Origin: an uncultured Bartonella sp.
GTDB taxonomy: Bacteria; Pseudomonadota; Alphaproteobacteria; Rhizobiales; Rhizobiaceae
NCBI GenBank assembly: GCA_945285915.1
Contig: CALYQL010000012.1
Coordinates: 19,001-83,000, forward strand
DNA: 64,000 bases
Direction of reading: 5' to 3'
Below the pieces are notes generated by a model. The model saw nothing but the letters and a program-made list of their open reading frames with translations. It had not been told where the DNA came from and searched no databases. A program made the translations under genes and the position numbers. Below are positions 9,111 to 19,018 of this stretch, in pieces (the first letter of the stretch is position 1; every line of letters begins with the position of its first letter).

Positions 9111-9989
9111 CTAATTTTTCTCTAATTCAGCAATTTTTGCTTTTAAAATGTTTTCTCCGACAGCACCAACCAATACGTTGTTTCCTAAAATGTAGGATGG
9201 TGTGCCATTAATACCAAGGGCATAAGCCAATTGTCCATTATCAACAAAAGCCTGTTGTAGCGATTCATCTTGCATGGTTGAACGTAATTTTTGCTCATCC
9301 ACTCCTAATTTTACAGCAATTTTTATTGCTTTTTCTTCATTTGATCGTCCTGGAATGGTCAAAAGTTCCTTATGAAATTCTGCATATTTTTCAGGCATAA
9401 TTTTCATAACGGCGCGTGCAACAATGTGTGCTTTTACCGAATCAGGACCTAAGATAGGGAAATCTTTAATAACTACACGTAACTTTGGATCACTCTTTAT
9501 AAGATTTTCGAGATCAGGGTAAGACTTTTTGCAGTATCCGCAGTTGTAATCAAAAAATTCCACCAAAGTCACGCTACCTTTAGGATTGCCGAGGACAGCA
9601 TCATTTGGAGAATTGAAGATTTCGTCTTTTTTTGATTGTAGGGTTGAAGTCTGGCTCTCTGCTATCTTTTTTTCTTGCTTGTCATTAAGGGCATCTTGAA
9701 CTTCAAGCATGACTTCAGGATTTTTTATCAAATAATCTTTGACAACTTGCCTGATATGGTCGTCATTCTGTTCGTTATTGAGGTGTTGGCCAACCGCTTT
9801 TACAAAATCAGAGTCATTCAATAATTCTTTTTTTACAGCTTCAACCGTTGTGTTGTCGGCATTGCCTGCGTCTGCTAATTGAACAGTTGAGGGAAGCGTT
9901 AAGGCAATGGCGCCAACAAGGCCTGATAAAACTTTTAATTTCTGTTTTTGTTGTGAAGTTACTTTATACATAAACTTAGCCTTATTCAT
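9111..9989 (-). CDS. DsbA-family thioredoxin-fold protein
   Basis: VTLVEFFDYNCGYCKKSYPDLENL CxxC; C-terminal NGTPSYILG. Confidence 0.88.
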   Translation of the reverse strand: MNKAKFMYKVTSQQKQKLKVLSGLVGAIALTLPSTVQLADAGNADNTTVEAVKKELLNDSDFVKAVGQHLNNEQNDDHIRQVVKDYLIKNPEVMLEVQDALNDKQEKKIAESQTSTLQSKKDEIFNSPNDAVLGNPKGSVTLVEFFDYNCGYCKKSYPDLENLIKSDPKLRVVIKDFPILGPDSVKAHIVARAVMKIMPEKYAEFHKELLTIPGRSNEEKAIKIAVKLGVDEQKLRSTMQDESLQQAFVDNGQLAYALGINGTPSYILGNNVLVGAVGENILKAKIAELEKN

Positions 9990-11409
9990 TTGTTTTTTTA
10001 GCTGATTGGGTTGAATTCAATATATCTTGTGCTCTTATCCATTCAGCACTTCCCGGTTTTAATTTTTGTTGCGCACGTGTTGCGAATATACGGGCTTGCA
10101 TACGGTTACCATTATAATAGTGCATATCTGCTGTGGCTAGGTCAGCAAGGGCGATTTGTCCACTTCTGCCATATGCCATAGCAAGATAGCCATAACCGGC
10201 GGAAAACTCGGGTTCTTTTGTTATTCCATCACGAATCTCTTTAATGGCAAGAGGCACATCTTTTGCATTATTTGTCAAAAGTAATGCATGTCCATAATTG
10301 ATACGAAGTAGACTTGAGCCTCTTGGATCAAGATCGGCGGCGCGTTTATAGGCTGCCGCTGCCCCAGCAGGATCATTGGCTTTAATCAATGCGTCGCCTA
10401 ATAATTCGGTAAAAAATGGATTTTTGGGTTGCTCTTTTACCAAAGCATTTATTTTGGAAATTGCATTTTTAGGTGAACCGCTTTGTTCAGCAAGTATGGC
10501 TTCACCATATCGAGCGGGTAATCCTCTTGGATTATCTTTGAACATGCGGCGTAGTTCATTGAAATGTCCGGTGTTAGCTGCAATTTTTGCACGGGCCATA
10601 TCATGTCTTAGTTGAAGCTCTGGGGGATCTTTTTTATCATAATAGGGGCTTTGCTTTGCCAATGTTTCCAATGCAGCAATACGTTCGCGCGGTAAAGGAT
10701 GGCTGATTCGGTAAGGGTCTACATGGGCGCCGGAAAGAGCTAATGCGCTTGAAAATCTTTCAAATGTGATTAACATGCCCTTGGTGGATTGACCAGTTTT
10801 ATTAAGATAATTGACCGCAGCCCTATCAGCTGCAGCTTCTTCGCTTCTCTGGTAGTTCAAAAGCGTGCGCATGGCAATTTCGCTGCTACCGGCAGCAATA
10901 CCACCACCTGCACCGGCCGCAGATGGATTGCCAGCAGAAGCACCGGCAACGCCAGCACCAATACCCAACAACATTCCGATAACAGCCATGGTTTGCGCAC
11001 GCTTTAATTGTTCGCGTAAGCGCTGCTGGTGTCCATTTGCTAAGTGACCAGTTTCGTGTGCAATAACCCCAATAATTTCATTAGGGGTTTCTGCTTGCAT
11101 AATGGCGCCAACATTAACGAATAAACGTTGCCCATCAACAAATGCGTTGAAGCTTTGATCATTAACAATAATGATCTGGATATGGTTTCGCAGACCGGCT
11201 GCCTTGAAAATTGGAGCCGTATAGTCTGCTAATAATTGTTCAATTTCTGCATCACGTACAATAGGAACGGAACGCGATTGTGCTTGCGCAAAAGTGGTGG
11301 TTTGCGGAATTATGAGAACAATAGCCAATAGCAGGTGAAAAAATATCATCATCTGCTTCTTAAGGAATAACAAATATTTATGCGTTAAGTTGTGCAATAA
11401 TATTGTCAT
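9982..11409 (-). CDS. M48-family periplasmic metalloprotease with TPR region (BepA-like)
   Basis: GVIAHETGHLANGHQQR HExxH motif; signal sequence; TPR-like C-terminus. Confidence 0.88.
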   Translation of the reverse strand: MTILLHNLTHKYLLFLKKQMMIFFHLLLAIVLIIPQTTTFAQAQSRSVPIVRDAEIEQLLADYTAPIFKAAGLRNHIQIIIVNDQSFNAFVDGQRLFVNVGAIMQAETPNEIIGVIAHETGHLANGHQQRLREQLKRAQTMAVIGMLLGIGAGVAGASAGNPSAAGAGGGIAAGSSEIAMRTLLNYQRSEEAAADRAAVNYLNKTGQSTKGMLITFERFSSALALSGAHVDPYRISHPLPRERIAALETLAKQSPYYDKKDPPELQLRHDMARAKIAANTGHFNELRRMFKDNPRGLPARYGEAILAEQSGSPKNAISKINALVKEQPKNPFFTELLGDALIKANDPAGAAAAYKRAADLDPRGSSLLRINYGHALLLTNNAKDVPLAIKEIRDGITKEPEFSAGYGYLAMAYGRSGQIALADLATADMHYYNGNRMQARIFATRAQQKLKPGSAEWIRAQDILNSTQSAKKTNE

Positions 11410-11532
11410 GAGCGCCCCTTTGTATCTCCGACATCACGATGATGGAAGTTTTTGATTGTTTTATTCATGGCTTTCAGGCATTTGTGCGGCAATACTCTTT
11501 GATTGTATATGTTTTTTATTCGAGAGACCAGT

Positions 11533-12678
11533 ATGGTTCGTTTATCAAAAAGAAGCGAAATTGATCCATTTTTTGCAATGGATGTATTGGCGGCGGCAAT
11601 TAAACGTAAGTCTGCTGGCGAAAATGTTATCTCCATGGCGGTGGGACAACCTTCGGCGCCATGCCCGAAAATGGTTATAGAGACTGCTGAAAAAGCTGTG
11701 AAAGATGGGCATATTGGCTATACAGACTCGTTAGGCATAACGCCATTACGTGAGCGCATTGCCCAATATTACGACGAATACCATAATGTTGCCGTTTCAC
11801 CTCAACGTATTGTTATAACCACAGGTTCTACCGCCGGCTTTAATATTGCTTTTTTAACACTGTTTGATCGGGGAGATAGGGTTGCAATAACACGACCCGG
11901 TTATCCTGCATATCGTAGCATTATGCGTGTATTGGGGCTTGAAGTTGTTGAAATCGACACGGACGATAACGGTATACTTACATCTGAATTATTAAAGAAA
12001 GCTCATGAAAAGCACCCATTGAAAGGTGTTCTGTTTGCTTCTCCGGGAAATCCGGCAGGTGCATCTATTCAGCCAGAAGAATTAAAAAAAATTTTGGCGT
12101 TTTGTGATGATAATCAAATCACCGCTATATCTGACGAGATCTATCACCGGTTAAACTTTACCGCACCTGATACCTCTGCACTTTCATTCAGCAAAAATGT
12201 CGTCGTCATTAATTCATTCTCCAAATATTATTGTATGACCGGTTGGCGTATCGGTTGGATGGTTTTGCCGGAAAACGCTATTCGTTCTGTTGAATGCATT
12301 ACGCAAAACCTATATATTTGCGCCCCTGAACTATCACAAGTTGCAGCAATTGCCGCTTTTGACGCGACGGAAGAACTGGAAAAAGTTAAACAAACCTATC
12401 GTATAAATCGTGAATTGCTGAAAAAGAAGTTACCGGCAATAGGGCTTAAGCTTTTAGCACCGATGGATGGTGCGTTTTATGCTTATTGTGGTATTGAAAG
12501 ATTTAGTAATGATAGTATGGAATTTGCAAAGACCATGCTACGGGAAACGAATGTTGCGGCAACACCGGGTATTGATTTTGATCCTATTGAGGGGAATCGT
12601 ACGATGCGTTTTTCCTACGCGTGTTCACCCGATGAAATTGTGGAAGCTATTGATAGGCTTGAGCATTGGTTAAAATGA
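11533..12678 (+). CDS. Pyridoxal-phosphate aminotransferase class I/II
   Basis: SFSKYYCMTGWRIGW PLP-lysine motif; probable start MVRLSKRSEID at 11533. Confidence 0.9.
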   Translation: MVRLSKRSEIDPFFAMDVLAAAIKRKSAGENVISMAVGQPSAPCPKMVIETAEKAVKDGHIGYTDSLGITPLRERIAQYYDEYHNVAVSPQRIVITTGSTAGFNIAFLTLFDRGDRVAITRPGYPAYRSIMRVLGLEVVEIDTDDNGILTSELLKKAHEKHPLKGVLFASPGNPAGASIQPEELKKILAFCDDNQITAISDEIYHRLNFTAPDTSALSFSKNVVVINSFSKYYCMTGWRIGWMVLPENAIRSVECITQNLYICAPELSQVAAIAAFDATEELEKVKQTYRINRELLKKKLPAIGLKLLAPMDGAFYAYCGIERFSNDSMEFAKTMLRETNVAATPGIDFDPIEGNRTMRFSYACSPDEIVEAIDRLEHWLK

Positions 12679-12700
12679 GCTTTTGGCAATAATTCAAGAT

Positions 12701-13681
12701 ATGTCGATCTACACGAATTCAGTTAAGCCAAGATTTGCTGTCGCACCCATGTTGGATTGGACAGACAGACACTGTCGGTATTTCCATCGCCAGCTAACTA
12801 AATGCGCACTGCTATATACCGAAATGGTTGTGGACGATGCCGCAATTCACGGTAATAGAGAGCGATTATTAGGGTTTAGTGATGAAGAGCATCCAATTGC
12901 AGTGCAGCTAGGTGGATCAGATCCAACCAAATTGGCAGAGGCTGCACGTATTGCGGAAGATTTTGGTTATGATGAAATCAATTTGAATGTTGGTTGTCCA
13001 TCGGATCGTGTGCAATCTGGTGCTTTTGGTGCCTGTCTAATGCTAGAGCCTGATCTGGTTTCTCGTGATGTTAACGCAATGAAGAATGCTGTAGCGGTTC
13101 CTGTGACTGTAAAATGTCGCATTGGCGTTGATGACCAAGATGTGAATGTTGCGTTAGATGCTCTAAGTACTAGTGTTTGGAATGCAGGGTGTGACGCATT
13201 ATGGGTTCACGCACGTAAAGCATGGTTGCAAGGATTAAGTCCGAAAGAGAATAGGGATGTGCCGCCTCTTGAATATGAACGTGTTTATCGACTAAAAAAA
13301 GAAAATATGAATAAATTCATTGGGATAAATGGAGGAATTCATTCAATAGAAGAAGTTGTTAAACAATTAGATTATGTTGATGGTGTTATGGTGGGCCGGC
13401 ATGCCTATCAAAATCCTGCAAGTCTATTGGCAGTTGATAACATTGTTTTTGGTAAGACTGATAAGCCCACAACCGATTCAGACATTATCGATGCTATGTG
13501 CGAATATGCAGAAAGATATATCGCGCAGGGTGGGCGGCTGTCACATATTACACGTCATATGGTTGGGTTGTTTCACGGAAGAAATGGGGCACGAAAATGG
13601 CGCCAGATGCTTTCATGCGATGCAAACAAACCTGACGCCGGTGCAAGTCTAGTTAAGGAAGCATTTTCTTTTATTGATTAG
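12701..13681 (+). CDS. dusA: tRNA-dihydrouridine(20/20a) synthase
   Basis: RFAVAPMLDWTDRHCRYFHRQL; NLNVGCPSDRVQSGAFGACLM; VKCRIGVDD. Confidence 0.95.
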   Translation: MSIYTNSVKPRFAVAPMLDWTDRHCRYFHRQLTKCALLYTEMVVDDAAIHGNRERLLGFSDEEHPIAVQLGGSDPTKLAEAARIAEDFGYDEINLNVGCPSDRVQSGAFGACLMLEPDLVSRDVNAMKNAVAVPVTVKCRIGVDDQDVNVALDALSTSVWNAGCDALWVHARKAWLQGLSPKENRDVPPLEYERVYRLKKENMNKFIGINGGIHSIEEVVKQLDYVDGVMVGRHAYQNPASLLAVDNIVFGKTDKPTTDSDIIDAMCEYAERYIAQGGRLSHITRHMVGLFHGRNGARKWRQMLSCDANKPDAGASLVKEAFSFID

Positions 13682-13691
13682 CTTCGTGTTG

Positions 13692-14387
13692 CTAATCGAC
13701 CAATATCAACCGATCACCTCTTACAGAATATCCAGATAATCTATCTAAAAAGGTCATACCCAATAAGCTACCTGTGAGATCTCCAGGTTTGCTCACCATT
13801 GCTCTTACATTTTGACGCTCAATATCACCTATTTTGATAGAATTGAGCATTATAAAGGCCGCCCGTGTGCTGCCGTTAGCGGTATCGACGGGCAATGTAA
13901 AACTAAGCTTATCAACGTCAACATTGGCAGATTTGGCGTCTTCGTAACTCAGGACTACACTTGAGGCACCAGTATCCACTGTTAATAATAAGGATTGACC
14001 ATTTACAATAGCGCGTGTCTGAAAATGCCCATTGTTTGAACGCTCGAGATTCACAGTTCGTCCGTTTTCACTATAGCGAGTCACTGGGCTACCTGGAATG
14101 ATGCCTGCAGTGACACGGCTTGCAAAATCCTGAATATCATAGCGTATACTATAGCCACACATAAGCGCGAAAATAATGGCCAGCCAAATTGCTGTATTGC
14201 GCATGACTTGAGATAGTTTGATTCCAGAACTCAAAAGTGCTGATGCTGCTACCAGCCCAAAGATACCATAATAGCTAATACGGGCAAGTTTATCGCTATC
14301 AACATTGAACGTGGTAGTTTTATTATATCCTGTCACAAGAAGTATTATAAGTGCAACGATGGTTACAATGAGCCAGAAATATTTCAT
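13692..14387 (-). CDS. TIGR02281-like retropepsin-type (clan AA) aspartic protease
   Basis: LLLTVDTGASSVVLSYEDA motif with N-terminal transmembrane segments. Confidence 0.8.
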   Translation of the reverse strand: MKYFWLIVTIVALIILLVTGYNKTTTFNVDSDKLARISYYGIFGLVAASALLSSGIKLSQVMRNTAIWLAIIFALMCGYSIRYDIQDFASRVTAGIIPGSPVTRYSENGRTVNLERSNNGHFQTRAIVNGQSLLLTVDTGASSVVLSYEDAKSANVDVDKLSFTLPVDTANGSTRAAFIMLNSIKIGDIERQNVRAMVSKPGDLTGSLLGMTFLDRLSGYSVRGDRLILVD

Positions 14388-14414
14388 GCGGATTGTCCGA
14401 AATGTTTTAATATT

Positions 14415-15188
14415 TTAAGAAGAAAGACACATAGTCGCGCTTAACAAAATAGCAAGAAATTGTTGTACTGCTCCTAACGTATCACCCGTATAACCACCAA
14501 TACGATTGTTGCACAGCAAAACAAAAGCAGAAATCAACAGCCAAGTTAATAACAGTGTTGTTATCATCCAAAACAGTCCGAAATGCAGGAATGCCGCAAT
14601 GATTATTATGCAAATGGTTAGAATGAGCGTTTGTTGTGCATTTTTTGTATCGGGGTGACCAGCAAAAGCAGCAGTACCATTTTCACGCGCCAATGGCAGT
14701 TTTGTCCAAAACCACACCATGCCGCCTCGGCTACAGGCTTCTGATACAATGAATGCCAATAGGGTTATTATTAAACCAGCTTTGGATAAAATACTGTGCA
14801 GCAATATGATGCGGAAAAGAACATTAAACACAATGCTTAAAGTGCCATATGTACCAATTCGTGAGTCCTTCATGATTGCAAGCCTATCCGACTTGCTTTT
14901 TGATACAAAAAACGCGTCGGTAACATCAGCCAACCCATCTTCATGAAGTGCACCTGTTATAACGATAACAAAAAATACACCAAATATTGCCGAGAACCAA
15001 TCGTCGAAGCCAAAACACGACATAATGATAGTGCTAAACCCACCAATCAAACCGATAATTGCACCGGCTATCGGAAATAAAAGTACATCTTGAGAAATAT
15101 GATGATTTGCAGGAAACCAATGGTTTGCAACGGGCAAACGCGTCAAAAACCCCATAGCACGCAATATAGCCGCAAGAAAATTTACCAA
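14415..15188 (-). CDS. cobS: Adenosylcobinamide-GDP ribazoletransferase
   Basis: GALHEDGLADVTDAFF...RLAIMKDSRIGTYG; GGYTGDTLGA. Confidence 0.93.
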   Translation of the reverse strand: MVNFLAAILRAMGFLTRLPVANHWFPANHHISQDVLLFPIAGAIIGLIGGFSTIIMSCFGFDDWFSAIFGVFFVIVITGALHEDGLADVTDAFFVSKSKSDRLAIMKDSRIGTYGTLSIVFNVLFRIILLHSILSKAGLIITLLAFIVSEACSRGGMVWFWTKLPLARENGTAAFAGHPDTKNAQQTLILTICIIIIAAFLHFGLFWMITTLLLTWLLISAFVLLCNNRIGGYTGDTLGAVQQFLAILLSATMCLSS

Positions 15189-15284
15189 GGTTGGTCATGC
15201 TCCTGTTTAAATGTTGTGAAAATGCTTATAGAACAATCTTCAATAAGATTCTATTCGTTCATTTCAATTAGACAGGGTGTATCC

Positions 15285-16292
15285 GTGACTGTTAGCCCAT
15301 TTGATGATTTTCGTGCATTGCTAACCAATTTACCTGATCCCGATGAAGCGGCAATTACTTTGGCAAAGAAACGCCAAACGGAGTTGACAAAGCCGGTCGG
15401 TTCTTTGGGCAGACTTGAAGAAATTGCGGTGTGGTACGCAGGGTGGCGGGGTAATGAGAAGCCGATCGTTACACGGCCACTTGTTGCTGTTTTTGCGGGC
15501 AACCATGGAGTTACAGACGAAAATGTGACACCGTTTCCACGTTCGGTTACACAAAAAATGGTCGAAAATTTTGCAGCAGGCGGAGCCGCAATAAATCAGA
15601 TTTGCGTTGCATATGATCTGGGGCTTAAAATATTTGATCTGGCGCTTGATTATCCAACAATGGATATCACCAAAGATGCAGCTATGGATGAGCGCGGTGC
15701 AGCCGCTACCATGGCTTTTGGAATGGAATCGATAGCAGGTGGAACAGATCTGTTGTGCCTTGGTGAAATGGGAATCGGCAATACAACGATTGCAGCTGCA
15801 ATTTGTATGGCACTATTTGGCGGTGAAGCAGAAGAATGGACGGGCCCAGGCACAGGCTCAACTGGCGAATACTATCAAAGAAAGGTAGCGGCTGTAAAAG
15901 CCGCGATTAATCTACATAAAGATCATCTAAATGATCCGTTTGAGGTTATGCGCCGGCTAGGTGGACGCGAAATCGCAGCGATGATTGGTGCCATACTTGC
16001 CGCACGTATGGAAAAAATTCCAGTTATTCTGGATGGTTATGTGGTTACTGCCGCGGCAGCAATTTTGTACAAAGCTAACCCTCATGCATTGGATCATTGC
16101 ATTGTCGGGCACGTTTCTGCAGAGCCTGCACACAGCAAGCTCCTTGAAAAATTGGGTAAAAAGCCAATTTTAGATCTCGGTATGCGACTAGGTGAGGGGA
16201 CAGGAGCGGCAATGGCGGCAGGAATTGTTAAAGCTGCACTCTTAACGCACTCTCAAATGGCAACCTTTGCACAAGCTGGAATAAGCGTGTAA
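15285..16292 (+). CDS. cobT: Nicotinate-nucleotide--dimethylbenzimidazole phosphoribosyltransferase (probable GTG start)
   Basis: LTKPVGSLGRLEEIAVWYAGW; FAGNHGV; GEMGIGNTT; LDLGMRLGEGTGAA. Confidence 0.93.
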   Translation: MTVSPFDDFRALLTNLPDPDEAAITLAKKRQTELTKPVGSLGRLEEIAVWYAGWRGNEKPIVTRPLVAVFAGNHGVTDENVTPFPRSVTQKMVENFAAGGAAINQICVAYDLGLKIFDLALDYPTMDITKDAAMDERGAAATMAFGMESIAGGTDLLCLGEMGIGNTTIAAAICMALFGGEAEEWTGPGTGSTGEYYQRKVAAVKAAINLHKDHLNDPFEVMRRLGGREIAAMIGAILAARMEKIPVILDGYVVTAAAAILYKANPHALDHCIVGHVSAEPAHSKLLEKLGKKPILDLGMRLGEGTGAAMAAGIVKAALLTHSQMATFAQAGISV

Positions 16293-16303
16293 CGCTTCCG
16301 AAT

Positions 16304-16343
16304 ATGGCTCTCAAGAAGCATGAGTGCATTTTTGAGGAGCCAT
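16304..16343. terminator. Hairpin between convergent cobT and thiM
   Basis: ATGGCTC-TCAA ... TTGA-g-GAGCCAT; no strong T tract. Confidence 0.35.
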
Positions 16344-16358
16344 TAAGGCAGTTAGCTG

Positions 16359-17165
16359 TTAGATGGTCAAGTTCTCTATCAGATCGAATTTATCGATAAT
16401 TTTGTCATTGAGAGAATAGAGTGTATCGAGAAACTGTGGCACAAAGCTACCAGGGCCTTGTGCCTTTTCACCGGCTATTTTTCCTGCAATTGCAAATATA
16501 TTGAATGCTGCTAGCGTACCTTGCAAGGGGGTGTCCGGTGCTAAGGCTACAAATGCGCCCACACCGCATGTTAGTGCGCACCCTGTTGCGGATACTTTTG
16601 CCATTAAGGGATGACCGCCACTGATTTTGAAATGATTTATTCCGTCCGTAATAAAATCATTTTCACCAGAAACGGCTACAACAGTTTGGTATTTTTTTGC
16701 CAATTCAATTGCTGTAGAAATACTGTCTTCTGTGGCGTTACCACTATCAACACCTTTAGCTGAACATTTTTCAGAAAAAGCTAAAATCTCGGAACCATTT
16801 CCACGTATGACTGTAGGATTAAGAGCTAAAATTTTATCAACGGCTTGTTGACGAAAAGAGGAAGCAAAATGTGCAACTGGATCAAGCACTATTGGCTTAT
16901 TCAAATCTTTCGCTGTTTGGGTGGACGATAAAATACCGCTCAGTTTTTCACTGGTTAAAATTCCAAGATTAACTGTCAGACAGTCGGCATTTTTAGTAAA
17001 TGTTGCTGCCTCTTCTGGTGCAAATGCCATCACGGGAGATGCCCCCAATGCAGTCAATACATTGGCTGCAAAGTTCATTGCTACATCATTGGTAATACAT
17101 TGCACCAATGGCACTTGTTTCCTCAATCTATCCAGTGAACAAGTGCCTTTAAAAGGGTAGTGCAT
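16359..17165 (-). CDS. thiM: Hydroxyethylthiazole kinase
   Basis: VPLVQCITNDVAMNFAANVLTALGASPVMAFAPEE; SATGCALTCGVGAFVA. Confidence 0.92.
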   Translation of the reverse strand: MHYPFKGTCSLDRLRKQVPLVQCITNDVAMNFAANVLTALGASPVMAFAPEEAATFTKNADCLTVNLGILTSEKLSGILSSTQTAKDLNKPIVLDPVAHFASSFRQQAVDKILALNPTVIRGNGSEILAFSEKCSAKGVDSGNATEDSISTAIELAKKYQTVVAVSGENDFITDGINHFKISGGHPLMAKVSATGCALTCGVGAFVALAPDTPLQGTLAAFNIFAIAGKIAGEKAQGPGSFVPQFLDTLYSLNDKIIDKFDLIENLTI

Positions 17166-17650
17166 TATAGACGGCTCGTTTCCTTATCAAGCTGCATATA
17201 TTCCAATGGAAGTTCTGTTGTATATTTTATCTGTTCCATTGCAAAGGCAGAAGAAACATCTCTAATATCAATTTTTGCGATCAGTTTTTTATAAAAAACA
17301 TCATAGGCAGCAATATCAGGGACTACAACGCGTAAGAGATAATCGACGTCACCACTCATGCGATAGAATTCAACGACTTCTGGAAAGTCCTCAACAACTT
17401 CAGAAAAACGTTTAAGCCATTCATGATTGTGAGCGCCAGTTCTTACCGATACAAACACGGTAACACGTGTATTGACCTTTTCAGGCGAAAGTACAGCAAC
17501 GCGCCTCTTAATGACACCATCTTCTTCGAGTTTTTGAATACGGCGCCAACAAGGTGTTGTAGAAAGACCAACTTTTTTGGCTACATCGGCGACCGCCAAT
17601 GTAGAATCTTCCTGTAAAAGACGAAGAATTTTTCTATCAAGACGATCCAT
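17165..17650 (-). CDS. Lrp/AsnC-family transcriptional regulator
   Basis: MDRLDRKILRLLQEDSTLAVADVAKKVGLSTTPCWRRIQKLEEDGVIKR. Confidence 0.93.
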   Translation of the reverse strand: MDRLDRKILRLLQEDSTLAVADVAKKVGLSTTPCWRRIQKLEEDGVIKRRVAVLSPEKVNTRVTVFVSVRTGAHNHEWLKRFSEVVEDFPEVVEFYRMSGDVDYLLRVVVPDIAAYDVFYKKLIAKIDIRDVSSAFAMEQIKYTTELPLEYMQLDKETSRL

Positions 17651-17700
17651 AATGATACCCAGAAACTAATAATAACAATTCATAAATAGATGCATAATAT

Positions 17701-17750
17701 TATTCTAATAAATAGAATAAACAACTAATAACCTATTCTAATACAGAATA
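17701..17750. promoter_or_regulatory. Two TATTCT-N5-AGAATA dyads upstream of the lrp-like gene (putative operators)
   Basis: TATTCTA-ataaa-TAGAATA (17701-17719) and TATTCT-aatac-AGAATA (17734-17750); centres 32 bp apart. Confidence 0.55.
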
Positions 17751-18389
17751 CTTATTAATGAAACACTTTAATTTTGGCAACAACTCTTCTTCAAACCAAG
17801 GGTTTTTATTTATCCAAGCTGTATTACGCCACGATGGGTGTGGTAATGGAAGCACATAATATCCACGGGACTGGCGGGTTGATAGAATATTTTTCCAATT
17901 CATAACAATTTCTGAAACCTTTTCACCTGATACGCCCTCAATGTGGTATTTTTGGGCATAGCCGCCAATTGCTAACACAAGCTCAACCTGTGGCATTGCA
18001 TTAAAAATCCTGTCATGCCAGACTATTTTACATTCTTTTCTCGGAGGCAAATCACTTTTATTGTGACTATAGCCAGGAAAGCAAAACCCCATAGGAACAA
18101 TAGCAAATCTGTTTCTATCATAAAACTCTTCCCGTGATACGCCTAGCCATTGTCTTAACCTATCGCCAGATCGATCGTTAAAGGGTATTCCTGTTTCATG
18201 GACACGCAATCCCGGCGCTTGTCCAGCGATAACTACTTTTGCTGTGCTTGAAAGGTAGGCAACGGGCCTTGGCTGATGGGGAAGGGGAGGCAAAAAAAGT
18301 GGATGGTCAATACAGATGCGACATACGGATATCTCTTTACTGAGAGAGATTACGTCATCACATTGATTTTTACCAAAGGTGTTTTCCAT
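17733..18389 (-). CDS. Uracil-DNA glycosylase family protein
   Basis: VVIAGQAPGLRVHETGIPFNDRSGDRLRQWLGVSREEFYD; LPLPHPSWRN. Confidence 0.88.
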   Translation of the reverse strand: MENTFGKNQCDDVISLSKEISVCRICIDHPLFLPPLPHQPRPVAYLSSTAKVVIAGQAPGLRVHETGIPFNDRSGDRLRQWLGVSREEFYDRNRFAIVPMGFCFPGYSHNKSDLPPRKECKIVWHDRIFNAMPQVELVLAIGGYAQKYHIEGVSGEKVSEIVMNWKNILSTRQSRGYYVLPLPHPSWRNTAWINKNPWFEEELLPKLKCFINKYSVLE

Positions 18390-18452
18390 AAACTTAATAT
18401 GCTACCCGTTTAATAAACGTGCAATATTGTTGTTTCAGTTTTTATCATTGGT

Positions 18453-18980
18453 TCAATTTTTACGGGGGTGATTGCGGCGCCAATCTCGTGGGCGCTCAAA
18501 TGAGCCAGCCCAAATACCTAATAATTGCTTGCGTGCTTTATTTTCTTGTTGCTGATAACCGTAGTAGCTTACCGCCCATCCATCTTCGACCATTTGCCTG
18601 TTTATGTCCATGCTATCGACACTGCAACGGCCTAAGAAACGGTCAAACTTATCCCGTTTTTCTGAAATACAAGTGATCTTACGTTTATCAATCAGATTGA
18701 TGAGATGTTGTTTGGATTGTTCACCACAAGGATAGGAGGCACCATTTAACGTGCAAAACTGGTATAATTCTGGAGCGTCAATATCTATCAGACGTATTCT
18801 TCGTCCGTTGATTTGAATAGTATCGCCATCAGATACTTTGGCATATCCGGTGATGCTATCATGTCCAGAAAAGTTATTATCGACATTTTTATGTGAAGGC
18901 AGAGCTAAAAAAGCAGCTATCACCACAACGGCGATAGCCACAATTATATCAGCTAGGCGATTTTTACCAAAATTGGGCAT
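18453..18980 (-). CDS. Thermonuclease (SNase) family protein, N-terminally anchored
   Basis: AKVSDGDTIQINGRRIRLIDIDAPEL...GRCSVDSMDINRQMVEDGWAVSY. Confidence 0.88.
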   Translation of the reverse strand: MPNFGKNRLADIIVAIAVVVIAAFLALPSHKNVDNNFSGHDSITGYAKVSDGDTIQINGRRIRLIDIDAPELYQFCTLNGASYPCGEQSKQHLINLIDKRKITCISEKRDKFDRFLGRCSVDSMDINRQMVEDGWAVSYYGYQQQENKARKQLLGIWAGSFERPRDWRRNHPRKN

Positions 18981-19018
18981 TTATAATGTCTTATTGCTTA
19001 CCAAATAAGATGCCCAAA

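Noticed and set aside
15188-15285. Cobalamin riboswitch between divergent cobS and cobT
   Set aside because: The gap is only about 100 nt and has no recognisable B12-box sequence.
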